A stretch of 64,000 bases of DNA from Eisenbergiella porci (GCF_009696275.1 NZ_VUMI01000007.1:1-64000); one strand, 5' to 3'. Numbered from the stretch's first letter, positions 45,861 to 55,984 are shown. Notes: generated from the letters alone by a model not told the origin. Program-made: numbers and translations.

Positions 45861-45997
45861 GTAACAGTTCAGCCTTTGGCCGAACTGTTACTGCATCCGC
45901 CCATGATAAGCCGCCTTTGGCGAGGGGCGGATGCCTGCTGGCATCACGTTTTCTCACGGTTTGCGCAGTGAATGCGCAAACCTGCCTGAACTGTTAC
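45861..45997. repeat. Composite palindromic repeat with GTAACAGTTC arms
   Basis: GTAACAGTTC-AGCC and GGCC-GAACTGTTAC form one inverted repeat (45861-45891). A hairpin GCATCCGCC/GGGCGGATGC (45893-45934) follows, then a hairpin GGTTTGCGCA/TGCGCAAACC (45958-45982) and a final CCTGAACTGTTAC (45985-45997) that can pair with the first arm. Related copies occur at 10823-10834 and 62715-62745. Confidence 0.65.
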
Positions 45998-46014
45998 AAG
46001 AAACTCTCTAACTG

Positions 46015-48136
46015 CTACTCTTCACTCTTCTCAACCTGATAGCGGTAAAGCGCATAACAAAACGCTCCCGGCAGCGTAAATGCCGCCCGCCCTTCCCCGT
46101 CCACCTGTACCGAACGCTGCCCGGCAGCTCCCAGAATGCCTTCCAGCTTCAGCCTGCAGTCCGCCAGCCCGCGCAGCTGACAGCGGTGGGTTTCCTCACT
46201 GCCGTTTTCCCGGATAAGCAGCAGATATCCCTTATCCTCTGTTTTCACAGACTGGAATCCCGTCCATGCCGTGCCGTCCGGTTCCTCTCCGATGGGAAGG
46301 ACATAGCCTGCTAAAAGGTCAGCCTGCACCTGCCTGTACCGTGGAACAATTCTCTCCAGCACCTTTGCCTCTGTCTCATTAAGACCTGTCAGCTCCATCC
46401 AGGCGAGCGGATTGGCGCACATCGTCACCGCAAAGGAATATTCCATACCGCATACAGCAGGCGCCAGCGGATCGCCCTCATACAGCTCCTGATTGCGGGC
46501 TACATTTAAGAACTCCATCTGCAGGCGGCTGGCCGGCATGTACTCCGACAGCATCCACAGATTCCGCAGCGTCCGGTAAGGATAATAATTGGGCCATTTC
46601 CCGAAATTTCCGGTGAAACGATTCTCCACAAACAGGGAACCGTAATGGATTCGGCCATAATAGCCGCTTCGGGTTTCCGCCGTCACATCCATATTGAAGA
46701 ACACGTTGCCACCCGTTTCCGTCAGCACCTGCTGTATCAGCTTTGTGAGATTCTCTTCCGATACCTTGGAGGTCAGCTTCACGCCATCCATCTTAAAAGC
46801 CGCAATCCCATACCGGCGGTGCAGCCCTATCAATGTCTCGCTGTCTTTTTTCCAATTGGCAAACTCATGGGAGGAATCCGGAGAAAACCACAGTCCCAGA
46901 TGCACGCCTTTGCTTTTGGCAAAGGCCGCAACCGGCTCCAAACCGTTGGGGAAACGAAGGGGATTTACCTCCCAGAAATCCGCATTTGCCGCATAATAGC
47001 CATTCCAGACGCCGCCCGGGTTTACGGAATTGGCGCTGGTCCCGTTCTGCCAGCCGTCGTCGATCTGATACAGCGTAATCCCAAGCCTTCCCGCCTGTTC
47101 CAATTCCTCCAGCAAAAACTGTTCACTGAGCCTTCCATCGCAGGACTGATCCCCCCCAGGTATTGGACATCACAAAAGCATCCTTCTGCTGGGAAAGCGA
47201 ATGCAGCGCCCTGTGGTAATCCTGCAGCGCCAGACTCGCATTCCCTCTTTCGCCATCCCAGAAAACCACGCTGCTTCCATAAGCGGTCAGTATGCCGACC
47301 CTGCTGCACTCTGTCCGGTCAAACCCCCAGCCTACCGGAAAAACACTGTTTCCCTTCACATAGAAATCGGCTTTGACCTTTCCCTGATAAGCCAGTGGCG
47401 TGGGGCCCTCCTTGATAAAAATCAGCCCCTCTTTATCCAGCGGATCCTCGGCAAACAACAAATTTCCGTTAATATACCGGCTTTCCCTGCGGTTAAAAAT
47501 TCCGTGGTCAGTATGTACCAGATTATCATAATCATCCGTTCTGTCCACAAAGGAAACACTCTTCCATTTACAGTGCAGCGGCGCCAGCGGAAATGCATCC
47601 TGGTAGTCTCCCTGCGGCTCCAGTGCGTAAAACTGCGTCCCCGCAGCGGTCAGCATCTCTCTTTTCTCCCCTGGGTTTTCCTCTGTCAGCGCACACTGCT
47701 CCTCCTGTTCTTTCGTTCCCAGGCCATCCTTCCATACCACCTGCAGGCAGGAACGCAGGATTGCTGTCTGCGGATAAATCCTGTGAATCCACCGAAGCTG
47801 ACAGTCCGCGTATTCCAGCACCACCGCCGCCTTTAAATGCTCCCTCCCGATTCCGCAGTCATCATCGCTGCCAGCCTCCATCCTGAGGCTGCGCGGCTTC
47901 CCTGACAGAAAATCTTCATGGAAAAAGCCATCCTTTTCCTTCCGGGCGCAGAGCCAGTCCGCATCTTTGCCGCAGTCCAGCCACTCCTTTCCCGTTTTTT
48001 TATTTTTCAGGGAGCAGACCGCCGGGATCTCCCCCTCCATGCGCCAGCTTCTTTCCACAACAGCGTTTCCAATCCGCAAGCTTCCGTTTTCCAGTACCGC
48101 ATAACAGTCCTGGAAAGAATATGATGTTTTTTCCAT
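46015..48136 (-). pseudogene. GH36-type alpha-galactosidase with a G-tract frameshift
   Basis: The first frame (48136 to 47123) is a beta-rich N-terminal domain ending VMSNTWGG; the second (from about 47115) holds the TIM barrel with GITLYQIDDGWQNG, FKMDGVKL bearing the nucleophile aspartate, and a C-terminal domain. They meet at seven G (47157-47151); six G would give one 706-residue enzyme reading NTWGDQSCDGRLSEQ. No signal peptide, so it acts in the cytosol on sugars brought in by the co-transcribed ABC transporter. The rest is undamaged. Confidence 0.85.
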
Positions 48137-48154
48137 TCTCGTCTCCTTTTCTTG

Positions 48155-49351
48155 TCACCGCGTTTTATCAGCCGGGTATGGTTCTGTTGTATAAAAATTC
48201 GGCATATTTCCGGTAATCGTCAGCATTCCCAGTAAGACCAGCGTATCCTGGAAATAATCGCCGGGCCATTCCAGCATCGGTTCCTGCCTGCTTAAGTAGT
48301 CATAAGACCTGTCCAGCAATTCCCGGGTGGACTCATCCACCATCGCCGCAGGAGCCAGCATCGCGGCTATATTGCGGGGAGAACATTTTTCCGACACCGG
48401 CATGCCTGAGAGCAAAAACCGTTCGCTCACCCGGTCGAAGTCCCAGTTAAGGCTCTCCATATACCGGGAAAACCATACCGCATTCCGGTGCGGATAGTCA
48501 TGGGCCAGCCCCGTTTCATCCGTTCCGTACCACAGGTAATCCAGCGCTGTCCGCCACGGGACCCGGCAGGAATCATAGCTGAATACATAGGGCTTGCCGC
48601 CCCCCGGCCCGAAGGTATCCAGATGAAATACGAACGGGGCCAGCGCCGTATCCGGATTCAGCTTATAAAAATAAGCGAACAGACGGTATGCCGCATCCCT
48701 GACCTCTTTCCAGCCGGCATCCCCTGTTATCTCTGCAAACAACCGCGCATATGCCGGAATCTGATAGGAGGACATGGTATAATCCCAGGAGAGCCCCTCC
48801 GGATTTTCCAGCTGCGCCCTGGCAATCAGATATTGGGGCTTGTTTACCGTATAAGCCATCAGATTGCCAACCAGTGTCTTTCCTTCCTCCAGATAGCAGA
48901 TCTCTCCCTCACTTCCCCATTGCCTGTGTGCCGCCAAAAGGGCAAAGGCAACGTCAAGATCCCCGTCCGGCGCCACATATTCGCTCAGATCCTTTCCCGT
49001 CCGATCCGCCTCCCATCTCATCAGGCCGCATTCCGGCAGGCTATGATTTTTATAGTAACGGAAAATGCTGTCGAACTCCTCATGGGCATGATTTTGGGCA
49101 TTCGCCATATATACGGATAAAAGCATGCCGTAGCCGGTGCCCTCCGAGCAGGTTCCGAACTGATAGCAGTTTCCGCCGGATACCCGCAGCTCCCCTTCCC
49201 GGCAGCCTTCTGTTGTCAGATAAAGCGCCTTCCAGCTTTCATATAAATGCTGCAGATCCCGGTTCATTTTTTCCCGGCTCCGGTTCGGCAAAAATCCCTG
49301 TTTATATCCTCCCCTGTGCGGGAAGGGATAATTTTCCCTTCTCCCTGTCAT
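48155..49351 (-). CDS. GH8 glycoside hydrolase
   Basis: A 398-residue enzyme with the GH8 acid motif GTCSEGTGYGMLLSVYMA and the base/aspartate segment APDGDLDVAFALLAAHRQWG. Later motifs include FSYDSCRVPWRTALDYLWYG. ATG 49351 follows AAGGAGGG. There is no signal peptide, so it is intracellular, like Rex reducing-end xylanases that trim imported xylo-oligosaccharides; endoglucanase or chitosanase activity cannot be excluded. It lies between the binding protein and GH36 genes in one operon. Confidence 0.88.
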   Translation of the reverse strand: MTGRRENYPFPHRGGYKQGFLPNRSREKMNRDLQHLYESWKALYLTTEGCREGELRVSGGNCYQFGTCSEGTGYGMLLSVYMANAQNHAHEEFDSIFRYYKNHSLPECGLMRWEADRTGKDLSEYVAPDGDLDVAFALLAAHRQWGSEGEICYLEEGKTLVGNLMAYTVNKPQYLIARAQLENPEGLSWDYTMSSYQIPAYARLFAEITGDAGWKEVRDAAYRLFAYFYKLNPDTALAPFVFHLDTFGPGGGKPYVFSYDSCRVPWRTALDYLWYGTDETGLAHDYPHRNAVWFSRYMESLNWDFDRVSERFLLSGMPVSEKCSPRNIAAMLAPAAMVDESTRELLDRSYDYLSRQEPMLEWPGDYFQDTLVLLGMLTITGNMPNFYTTEPYPADKTR

Positions 49352-49373
49352 CACAAAATCCCTCCTTGCAGAA

Positions 49374-49408
49374 AGAACCGAAAGCAAATCTCTTCACCTT
49401 CGGTTCCT
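49374..49408 (-). other. Intercistronic hairpin between binding protein and GH8 genes
   Basis: GAACCGAA and TTCGGTTC form an eight-base stem around a longer loop. On the minus strand a weak TTTC follows. Such hairpins often stabilise binding-protein mRNA or partly terminate, raising its level over downstream enzymes. Confidence 0.45.
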
Positions 49409-49415
49409 TTCCTAT

Positions 49416-51008
49416 TTACTGTGCTGCGAAATATTCTTCCAGCTGTCTGTTGACTTCATCAATGATCTTATCGACTCCTGCTTCCTTTACCTTTTCCCTC
49501 AGCTCGGGCAGCGCTGTTTCCGGATCCGATACGCCAAAATCCAGAGGCAGCTTGTACTCTGTAAGCACATTCGCAACTGCCGCGCATTCCGCCGCCACAG
49601 CAGAATCATCAAAAACAAAGGCGGTCAGCGGGGAGTATACGGCATTGCTTTCATAGCTGTCAAATTCATCCAATACCTTCTGCTCATCCGCTGCATTCTT
49701 GAACATAAACTTTTCCACCTGGGTTCCCATGCCGAGATTGCGCAGCGCCAGTGTGGACGGATCTACGCCCTCCGGAGTTGTTTTACAGCCGTTTTCATCT
49801 ACAACATAGGTCTTTCCTTCAATGCCGTATTGCATTGCCCGGAATACTTCTTCGTCCTGATTGATCAGTTCAAGATATGCCATTGCCCGTTCCGGATGTT
49901 TGGAATTAACGCCGATAGCCATACCGTTATTGGTCGGGGATACTTTTATATAGGAGCCTGCGTCAAAATTCTTAAAGTCCAGTTCCCAGTCAGGGTTGTT
50001 TGCCTTTATCTTCTGGTACATCTGCAGCATATTGGACTTATTTCCGATTGTAATTGCGGATTGTCCGGCTTCAAATGCTTCCGCCAGCATTCTTGTCTCC
50101 GAAAGCACATTTCTGGACCAGTAGCCCTTCAGGTAATATTCACGGTTTCTCTTTACATAGGCTTCGTATTCCGGTGTATCCAGGAGATTGAATGCCTTGC
50201 TTCCTGCTTCATCCTTACATATAACAACACCGCCTGCCGCCGTGCTGCTTTTTCCTGCGGTCATCTGGCCCCAGTCATTTTCAGTCATCAGCAGCATGTT
50301 CAGGAAAATCTGAGGACCGGTTGCCAGCGGAAGCATATCCGGCTCATTCTCCTTGATTGCATCCATATAAACTGCCAGGGAATCCCAGTCTGTAATCTCC
50401 GGAACATTATATTTCTTCCGCAAATCCTCTCTCCAGAGCGTCACATAGGTGGTGTAATCCGTGGTCGGGGAAGGCACCATATAAAGCTTGCCCTCCACCA
50501 GAGCCGTATCAAGCGCGCCGCTTTCCTTGAATTCCGCATAGGTCTTGGGCGCATATTTGGGCATCAGCTCAGAAAGCTCCAAAAAGGGCCCTTTGAGCGC
50601 TTCTGACGTGTAGTTCATCCAGTTCGCCACGTATACCAGATCATACGCTTCGCCGCTGGCATAGATTAACGGCATCTTTTCCTTATACTCACCCCAGGAT
50701 ACCATGACCGGTTTGATGGTTGCATTGATTTTTTCTTTCAGCATTGCATTGAGGTTATCCAGCGCTTCATCTGCATAGATACCGCCTTCATCACCTATAC
50801 AGTACATTAACAGCTCCACTTCCTCATCAAAGTTTGTCCCTTCTGCTGCCGTACTGCTTTCTGCCGCACCGCTTTCTGCTGTTGTCCCGGCTGCTGCCGT
50901 ATCCGCTTTTTCCTCCGATGCTGCTGCGCTGCCGCATCCAGCGAGCATTGATGCACACAGGGATAATGCGGTCAGCATTCCTAACCATTTTTTGCCTTTC
51001 ATTTTCAT
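49416..51008 (-). CDS. Sugar ABC transporter binding lipoprotein, LplA type
   Basis: The 530-residue precursor has a lipoprotein signal ending MLAGC near residue 25, an Ala/Glu/Thr-rich linker of about 40 residues and a binding domain starting EVELLMYCIGDEGG. It resembles the DUF3502-related LplA branch. Unusually it follows, rather than precedes, its two permease genes. It feeds the LplB/LplC pair at 51131-53002. Confidence 0.92.
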   Translation of the reverse strand: MKMKGKKWLGMLTALSLCASMLAGCGSAAASEEKADTAAAGTTAESGAAESSTAAEGTNFDEEVELLMYCIGDEGGIYADEALDNLNAMLKEKINATIKPVMVSWGEYKEKMPLIYASGEAYDLVYVANWMNYTSEALKGPFLELSELMPKYAPKTYAEFKESGALDTALVEGKLYMVPSPTTDYTTYVTLWREDLRKKYNVPEITDWDSLAVYMDAIKENEPDMLPLATGPQIFLNMLLMTENDWGQMTAGKSSTAAGGVVICKDEAGSKAFNLLDTPEYEAYVKRNREYYLKGYWSRNVLSETRMLAEAFEAGQSAITIGNKSNMLQMYQKIKANNPDWELDFKNFDAGSYIKVSPTNNGMAIGVNSKHPERAMAYLELINQDEEVFRAMQYGIEGKTYVVDENGCKTTPEGVDPSTLALRNLGMGTQVEKFMFKNAADEQKVLDEFDSYESNAVYSPLTAFVFDDSAVAAECAAVANVLTEYKLPLDFGVSDPETALPELREKVKEAGVDKIIDEVNRQLEEYFAAQ

Positions 51009-51130
51009 ACCTCCATTTGTTATTTAAGCCGATAAGAGGATCGCTCTCTTTGCTTACTACTATAAGTAAAAATTTATTGTAAATCCAGTCAAATTAAGAT
51101 ACATCCCGGCATTCTTCCGGTTTTATAGTA

Positions 51131-52012
51131 TCAGCCTTTGACCGCTCCTACCGTAATTCCCTTTACAAAGTACCTCTGTACAAAGGGATATAAAAGAAGA
51201 ATCGGACCGGTGGTCACCACTGCCATTGCCATACGGAAGGTTTCCGCCGGCAGGTCCACCATGGCTACGCCGCTCTGCATCGCCGCATCCTTGAGCACCT
51301 GGATATTGGAAAACATCTGGTATAACAGATACTGGAGAGGATATAATTTGGAGCTGTTGATATACAGCTTGGCATTTGCCCAGTTATTCCAGTATCCCAA
51401 CGCAATGAAAAGCCCGATGGTTGCAAGCCCCGCTTTGGAAAGCGGCAGGTAAAGCCGGGTAAAAATCACGAAATCGTTAGCGCCGTCCAGCTTTGCCGAT
51501 TCCATAATGGAATCCGGGATATCCGTCATGAAATTACGCATCATAAAAATGTTCCAGGCTCCCAAAAGCCCCGGAAGAATCAAAGCCCAGAGGGTATCCT
51601 TTAGCTGCAGTCCGTTAACGATTAACAGATAGCCGGGAAGAAGTCCGCCGCTGAAGATGGACGGGAAATAAAAGAACATGGCAATCTGGTTCCTGTATTT
51701 AAAATCCTTACGCATGAGCACAAAGGCTGCCATTGTGGTAAGAAACAGGCTGAGCCCTGTCCCCGCCGTCGTGATCAGAATGGTTATGCCATAGGACCTG
51801 AAAATCTTTTCCGGGACTTTAAATACCATCCTGTAGGATTCCATGGAAAATTCCTTTGGCCAGAAAGCAAAGCCGTTTCTTATAACCTCACTTTCCGCGG
51901 TAAATGAACCGATAACAATCAGCCAGAAGGGGATGAAGCAAATAATTGCTGTCAGGATGGAAATGACATATGCAAAAATTTTTACCCCATATTCACTTTT
52001 ATATGTTTTCAT
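51131..52012 (-). CDS. Carbohydrate ABC transporter permease, LplC type
   Basis: A 293-residue permease with six membrane segments, an EAA loop (ESAKLDGANDFVIFTRL) near residue 178 and the ending VKGITVGAVKG. It starts 12 bases after the LplB-type gene. Together they form the channel of the transporter serving the GH8 and GH36 enzymes. Intact in length. Confidence 0.92.
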   Translation of the reverse strand: MKTYKSEYGVKIFAYVISILTAIICFIPFWLIVIGSFTAESEVIRNGFAFWPKEFSMESYRMVFKVPEKIFRSYGITILITTAGTGLSLFLTTMAAFVLMRKDFKYRNQIAMFFYFPSIFSGGLLPGYLLIVNGLQLKDTLWALILPGLLGAWNIFMMRNFMTDIPDSIMESAKLDGANDFVIFTRLYLPLSKAGLATIGLFIALGYWNNWANAKLYINSSKLYPLQYLLYQMFSNIQVLKDAAMQSGVAMVDLPAETFRMAMAVVTTGPILLLYPFVQRYFVKGITVGAVKG

Positions 52013-52024
52013 AGACGCCTCCTT

Positions 52025-53002
52025 TTAAAATAATGCATAGTCCGGGTTCAGCTTTTTCACCACATAATTGACTGTCACAATCAGCACAAATCCGAAGAAG
52101 GACTGATACAGACCCGCCGCCGTCGCAAGACCGGGATCAAAGCTTGTTGTTGTCATACGGAACACGTAGGTATCGATAATATCCGTCACCGGATACAGAG
52201 TTCCGTTCGCACCGATAATCTGGTAGAAAAGCTCAAACTGCCCTTTCATGATTTTCCCGACACCAAACAGGGTCAGTATAATCATGGTAGGCTTCAGCAG
52301 CGGCAGCGTGATATAACGGATCTGCTGGAACCGGGTCGCCCCGTCCACACGGGCCGCTTCATAAAATTCACTGCTGATTCCTGTAATGGTCGCCATATAA
52401 ACCACAACACCATAGCCCAGTCCCTTCCATATATGGAAAAACAACAGGATAAAAATCCAGGCATACATATTGCTATAGGTATCATATCTCTCCATTCCCA
52501 GAGACATCAGGATATTGTTCAGCGTACCGCGCTCATAATTGAAGATATTGTACACAAACGCTCCCAGCAAAACGGCAGATACAAAATAAGGTAAAAACAT
52601 CAGGGTCTGTGACAGCTTCTTGCAGATTTTGCTTCCTATTTCATTTAGCAGGATTGCAATTCCCACCTGCGTAACCAAATCCAGTATAATAAATGCAATA
52701 TTATATAGAATTGTATTCCTGGTCACCCGCCACAGGGTTCCGGACTTATAAAGATATTCGAAATTCGCCCAGCCGACCCAGGGGCTGCCAAAAATTCCCT
52801 GCCCGTAGTTGTAATCCTTAAAGGCGAGCATGATGCCGCCCATAGGCACATAGCAGAAAATAATGAAAAAAACGATAGCAGGCAGCAGCATCAGAAATAA
52901 CAGTTTTCTTCTGCGTACCTCTTTTAAAATATTTTTCACGGGGTTTTGTCCTGGCTGCGTGCCGGAATAGGCTGCAGCCTTTGCTTTTTGCTTTTTCTCC
53001 AT
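52025..53002 (-). CDS. Carbohydrate ABC transporter permease, LplB type
   Basis: A 325-residue permease starting at ATG 53002 behind AAAGGAACC; the longer frame from 53062 has no ribosome binding site. A basic N-terminal tail precedes the first membrane segment, CYVPMGGIMLAFKDYN is the LplB motif and the EAA loop is YEAARVDGATRFQQ. It is the first gene of the operon LplB-LplC-binding protein-GH8-GH36. A weak TTGACT-type box lies near 53116-53121. Confidence 0.92.
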   Translation of the reverse strand: MEKKQKAKAAAYSGTQPGQNPVKNILKEVRRRKLLFLMLLPAIVFFIIFCYVPMGGIMLAFKDYNYGQGIFGSPWVGWANFEYLYKSGTLWRVTRNTILYNIAFIILDLVTQVGIAILLNEIGSKICKKLSQTLMFLPYFVSAVLLGAFVYNIFNYERGTLNNILMSLGMERYDTYSNMYAWIFILLFFHIWKGLGYGVVVYMATITGISSEFYEAARVDGATRFQQIRYITLPLLKPTMIILTLFGVGKIMKGQFELFYQIIGANGTLYPVTDIIDTYVFRMTTTSFDPGLATAAGLYQSFFGFVLIVTVNYVVKKLNPDYALF

Positions 53003-53248
53003 AATACAGGTTCCTTTCTCTGAAAATCTGAAATTTATCCGGCAGCATGTGTTTTCATCCATGTCTGTCCTATCTGCCCAAATCTTAGCATCCTCCTCTT
53101 TCCCCGTGTAGTCAAAATGGGCGATACTGCCCGGATTACGGATTTTTATAATCCCATGGGAAGCGTATCTTTTCTATAATTTTTCTATAATATGTGTACA
53201 TTTTGCCTTTACCTCAGATTTAGGCTGTACTTTGATTCCTGTCTCTTC

Positions 53249-53254
53249 TATAAT
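53249..53254 (+). promoter_or_regulatory. Probable -10 box of the UROD-like gene
   Basis: A perfect TATAAT lies 155 bases before the UROD-like start; the upstream TGTACT 17 bases away is a weak -35. The gap 53003-53409 otherwise contains A+T-rich TTTCTATAAT direct repeats (near 53173-53190) and no gene. Confidence 0.4.
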
Positions 53255-53409
53255 AGGGGCATCAGCAGGCTATGGATTCCTTTTGAAAAGAAGCATTTCC
53301 ACCGCCTGCCGGCATCCGTATCGGATGATCTTTTTCGGAAAATATGAAGTCTTCTGCGCCGGTCCATCAATGGCCGGGGACAAACACTATCACAAGAAGG
53401 AGGTACCCT

Positions 53410-54480
53410 ATGAGTATCAAATTCGGAAAAGACGATTGGGACAGAATCAAAGAAACCTACGACAGCTGGTGGAACCGGACACTGGAACGTCCTGCCATCA
53501 AGCTGACGCTCCAGCAGGAAGCTCCCTGTACAAGCAGCATTCCCCTGCTTAGTCAGGCAAACTGCCACCGGCTGGACATCAGCCCGGAGGATGTGGTTGA
53601 ACGCATCAACGCTCATTTAGAGCAGCAGGAATATCTGGGGGATGCCTTCCCCATGGTAAACTTCGACGTTTTCGGTCCCGGCGTCCTGGCTGCCTTCCTG
53701 GGGGCGACACTGGATAATTCCTCCGGCAATGTCTGGTTCCACCCCACAGAAGAGCTGGAGCTTAGCGAAATGCATTTTGAATATCAGCCGGATAACCTCT
53801 GGTTCAACCGAATCAAAGATATTTACGGCGCCGGCATCAGGAAATGGAAGGGGAATGTCCTGATGGGCATGCCTGACCTGGGCGGCATTATGGACATTGT
53901 CGCCACGCTGCGCGGCTCGGAAAACCTTCTCTATGATCTGTATGACGAGCCGGAGGAGGTAAAACGCGTCAGCCGGGAAATCCAGGAGCTGTGGCTGCGT
54001 TATTACAAAGAGCTGAATGAAATCCTGCAGCCGGTAAATCCCGGCTATTCCGACTGGTCCGGCCTTTATTGCAGCGAACCCTCCTATGTGGTACAGTGTG
54101 ATTTTTCCTATATGATCAGCCCCGACATGTTCCGGGAATTTGTTGCCGATGATCTGACACAGCTGTGTACGCTCCTTCCTCACACGCTTTATCATCTGGA
54201 CGGCAAGGGCGAACTGCCCCATCTTCCTCAGATTGCTGCAATCCGGCAGCTGGATGCGATCCAGTGGTGTCCCGGAGACGGAGCCCCACGCACCATGGAA
54301 TGGCCGGAGGTATACCGGCAGATCCGCCAGGCCGGTAAAAATATCCATGTGTTAGGCGCGCGAAAGGACTTTGATTCGATTGCCAAAGACATCGGCACAA
54401 AGGGACTGTACCTGAACCTGAGCGCCCCTGCCTCAGCGAAGGACGAATATGTTTCCTTCTTAAACAAGTATTTACTGTAA
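53410..54480 (+). CDS. UROD/MtaA-like protein
   Basis: A 356-residue TIM-barrel protein starting at 53410 behind AAGGAGG. It has the barrel pattern of uroporphyrinogen decarboxylase-like proteins (LGGIMDIVATLRGSENLLYD, CDFSYMISPDMFREFVADDL, TLYHLDGKGELPHLPQI). The N-terminal PFAR-like catalytic loop of true HemE is not evident. Related proteins near sugar genes are uncharacterised; some are corrinoid methyltransferase partners. It lies divergently between an oligosaccharide operon and the uronate operon. Confidence 0.75.
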   Translation: MSIKFGKDDWDRIKETYDSWWNRTLERPAIKLTLQQEAPCTSSIPLLSQANCHRLDISPEDVVERINAHLEQQEYLGDAFPMVNFDVFGPGVLAAFLGATLDNSSGNVWFHPTEELELSEMHFEYQPDNLWFNRIKDIYGAGIRKWKGNVLMGMPDLGGIMDIVATLRGSENLLYDLYDEPEEVKRVSREIQELWLRYYKELNEILQPVNPGYSDWSGLYCSEPSYVVQCDFSYMISPDMFREFVADDLTQLCTLLPHTLYHLDGKGELPHLPQIAAIRQLDAIQWCPGDGAPRTMEWPEVYRQIRQAGKNIHVLGARKDFDSIAKDIGTKGLYLNLSAPASAKDEYVSFLNKYLL

Positions 54481-54514
54481 TCCACGGCTGTCCCAATATT
54501 AAGGGAACAAAAAA

Positions 54515-54560
54515 TAACGGTCACACAAGAGCAACTACGCTCCTATGTGACCGTTTTTTT
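54515..54560 (+). terminator. Terminator of the UROD-like gene
   Basis: AACGGTCACA pairs perfectly with TGTGACCGTT across a 19-base loop and is followed by TTTTTTT. It also lies just past the end of the convergent uronate operon. Confidence 0.8.
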
Positions 54561-54567
54561 ATCCTGG

Positions 54568-55968
54568 CTATGCAATGGGAATCAGGCTTCTCTCTGCAAT
54601 CAGAACCGGGGCATCATAAACCGGAATCCTCCGGAACCTGTCAATTGTCCCCTCCCGGCTCCACTGTGCTGCGGGGAGCTCATACACGCCGCCGGTAATC
54701 ATGTCCACCAATACCGGATCCTCGAATCCGCCGCCTGCAAACGCGAAATCCAGGAAGGTCATTTCACAGTCGTCACCCGGAATCGCATCATCCTTCCAGA
54801 TTGTGTAAACCCTTTTCTTTGTTTCCCGATGCCGGTATCCATACACTGCAATACTTCTGTCCGTGCTAATCCAGTATCTGTTGCCGTCGCCCTCCGCAAG
54901 GCTGTGCGTATAGGAAGCATCCTTTATCCGCTCAAGCGTATTGTCAAAAACAGCCGTCACATTCTGCACTGCATAATAGGCCAGCTTGCATCCGGTTACT
55001 TTGTTCCCAGCATCCGTTTTCAAAAGTCCCTTTGCATTTTTCTTCTGGACCGGGCCATTTCCGGTGTACTGCATTTCTGCAATGCTGAAAACGCTGCACT
55101 GGATATCATTCCCAAGGTTCTCAAGCATTCTTCTCACGTCCCATTTGGCCTGGGACAGTTCCGACCAGTTATAATCCGCCAGGGCGCCCCCTGCATTGCC
55201 TTCGGAAGGCGCGCCGTTTTCTCCCTGCCTCAGGATTAGGCCCGGCGCATATTTTTCCACGATCTGTCTCATTTTATATACTGCCAGCTTATTTCCGTCA
55301 GGATTATAAGAATAATCATGATAGGTTACATTATGGAACAGGCCGCAGGCATCATGCCCGTGCAGATACCGGAAGAAACGCTCCACGTAGTCGATATCGA
55401 TGTGGCCCAGCGCCAGCGCCGAAATTCTTGCCCCGGGCTGAATCTCTTTGATAATCCGGGCCGTCCGGATGTTGAAGTCCGCGGTAATTTCAGGCGTATT
55501 GACCTTGTTGTCGCCAAAATTGGGTTCGTTCCATACTTCCCAGTCAAATACCTTATCCGCATATCTGGCAGCCATTTTACCGACCCATCTTTCATAGGCT
55601 GCCAGTCCGGTTTCGGACAGCGGCATGCCCGCGCCCAGATTTTCCCCGCCTGCGCCGGGATATACCGGATTCCCATATCCGGTCTGCAGCCAGGGCTTCA
55701 ACCCTCTGCCAACCGACTCCTCAATGATGTGATCCAGCCACCTCCAGTCGTAGACTCCCTGCTCTTTTTCTGTTTTTGCCCAGCCGCCCTGAAAGCGCAG
55801 ATATTTTATTCCCAGAGGACGCAGATATTCCTTATATTGATCAAAATCCGCATAATCGCGGTCCAGCGTTTCACAACCCAAAAACCAGTTGGAGTCTTCT
55901 ATTTCCGCGGCGTTTCTTGGCGCTACCGCCCCCAGCCGTTTTAAGGGAAATACGATTTTAGTTGTCAC
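54568..55968 (-). CDS. GH-A clan glycosidase, GH39-like
   Basis: A 466-residue enzyme starting at GTG 55968 behind GAGGAGG, 16 bases after uxuA. The (beta/alpha)8 barrel carries the acid/base glutamate in WEVWNEPNFGDN near residue 160 and the probable nucleophile in RQGENGAPSE near 260. The C-terminal beta domain starts near 370. There is no signal peptide. GH39 beta-xylosidase or a uronide-releasing glycosidase is plausible because it is the last gene of the uronate operon; the family assignment is approximate. Confidence 0.75.
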   Translation of the reverse strand: MTTKIVFPLKRLGAVAPRNAAEIEDSNWFLGCETLDRDYADFDQYKEYLRPLGIKYLRFQGGWAKTEKEQGVYDWRWLDHIIEESVGRGLKPWLQTGYGNPVYPGAGGENLGAGMPLSETGLAAYERWVGKMAARYADKVFDWEVWNEPNFGDNKVNTPEITADFNIRTARIIKEIQPGARISALALGHIDIDYVERFFRYLHGHDACGLFHNVTYHDYSYNPDGNKLAVYKMRQIVEKYAPGLILRQGENGAPSEGNAGGALADYNWSELSQAKWDVRRMLENLGNDIQCSVFSIAEMQYTGNGPVQKKNAKGLLKTDAGNKVTGCKLAYYAVQNVTAVFDNTLERIKDASYTHSLAEGDGNRYWISTDRSIAVYGYRHRETKKRVYTIWKDDAIPGDDCEMTFLDFAFAGGGFEDPVLVDMITGGVYELPAAQWSREGTIDRFRRIPVYDAPVLIAERSLIPIA

Positions 55969-55984
55969 TTTTTTTCCTCCTCTT

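Noticed and set aside
45861-45997. CRISPR array
   Set aside because: The repeats are inverted arms of hairpins at irregular spacing, not direct repeats with uniform spacers, and no cas genes are nearby.
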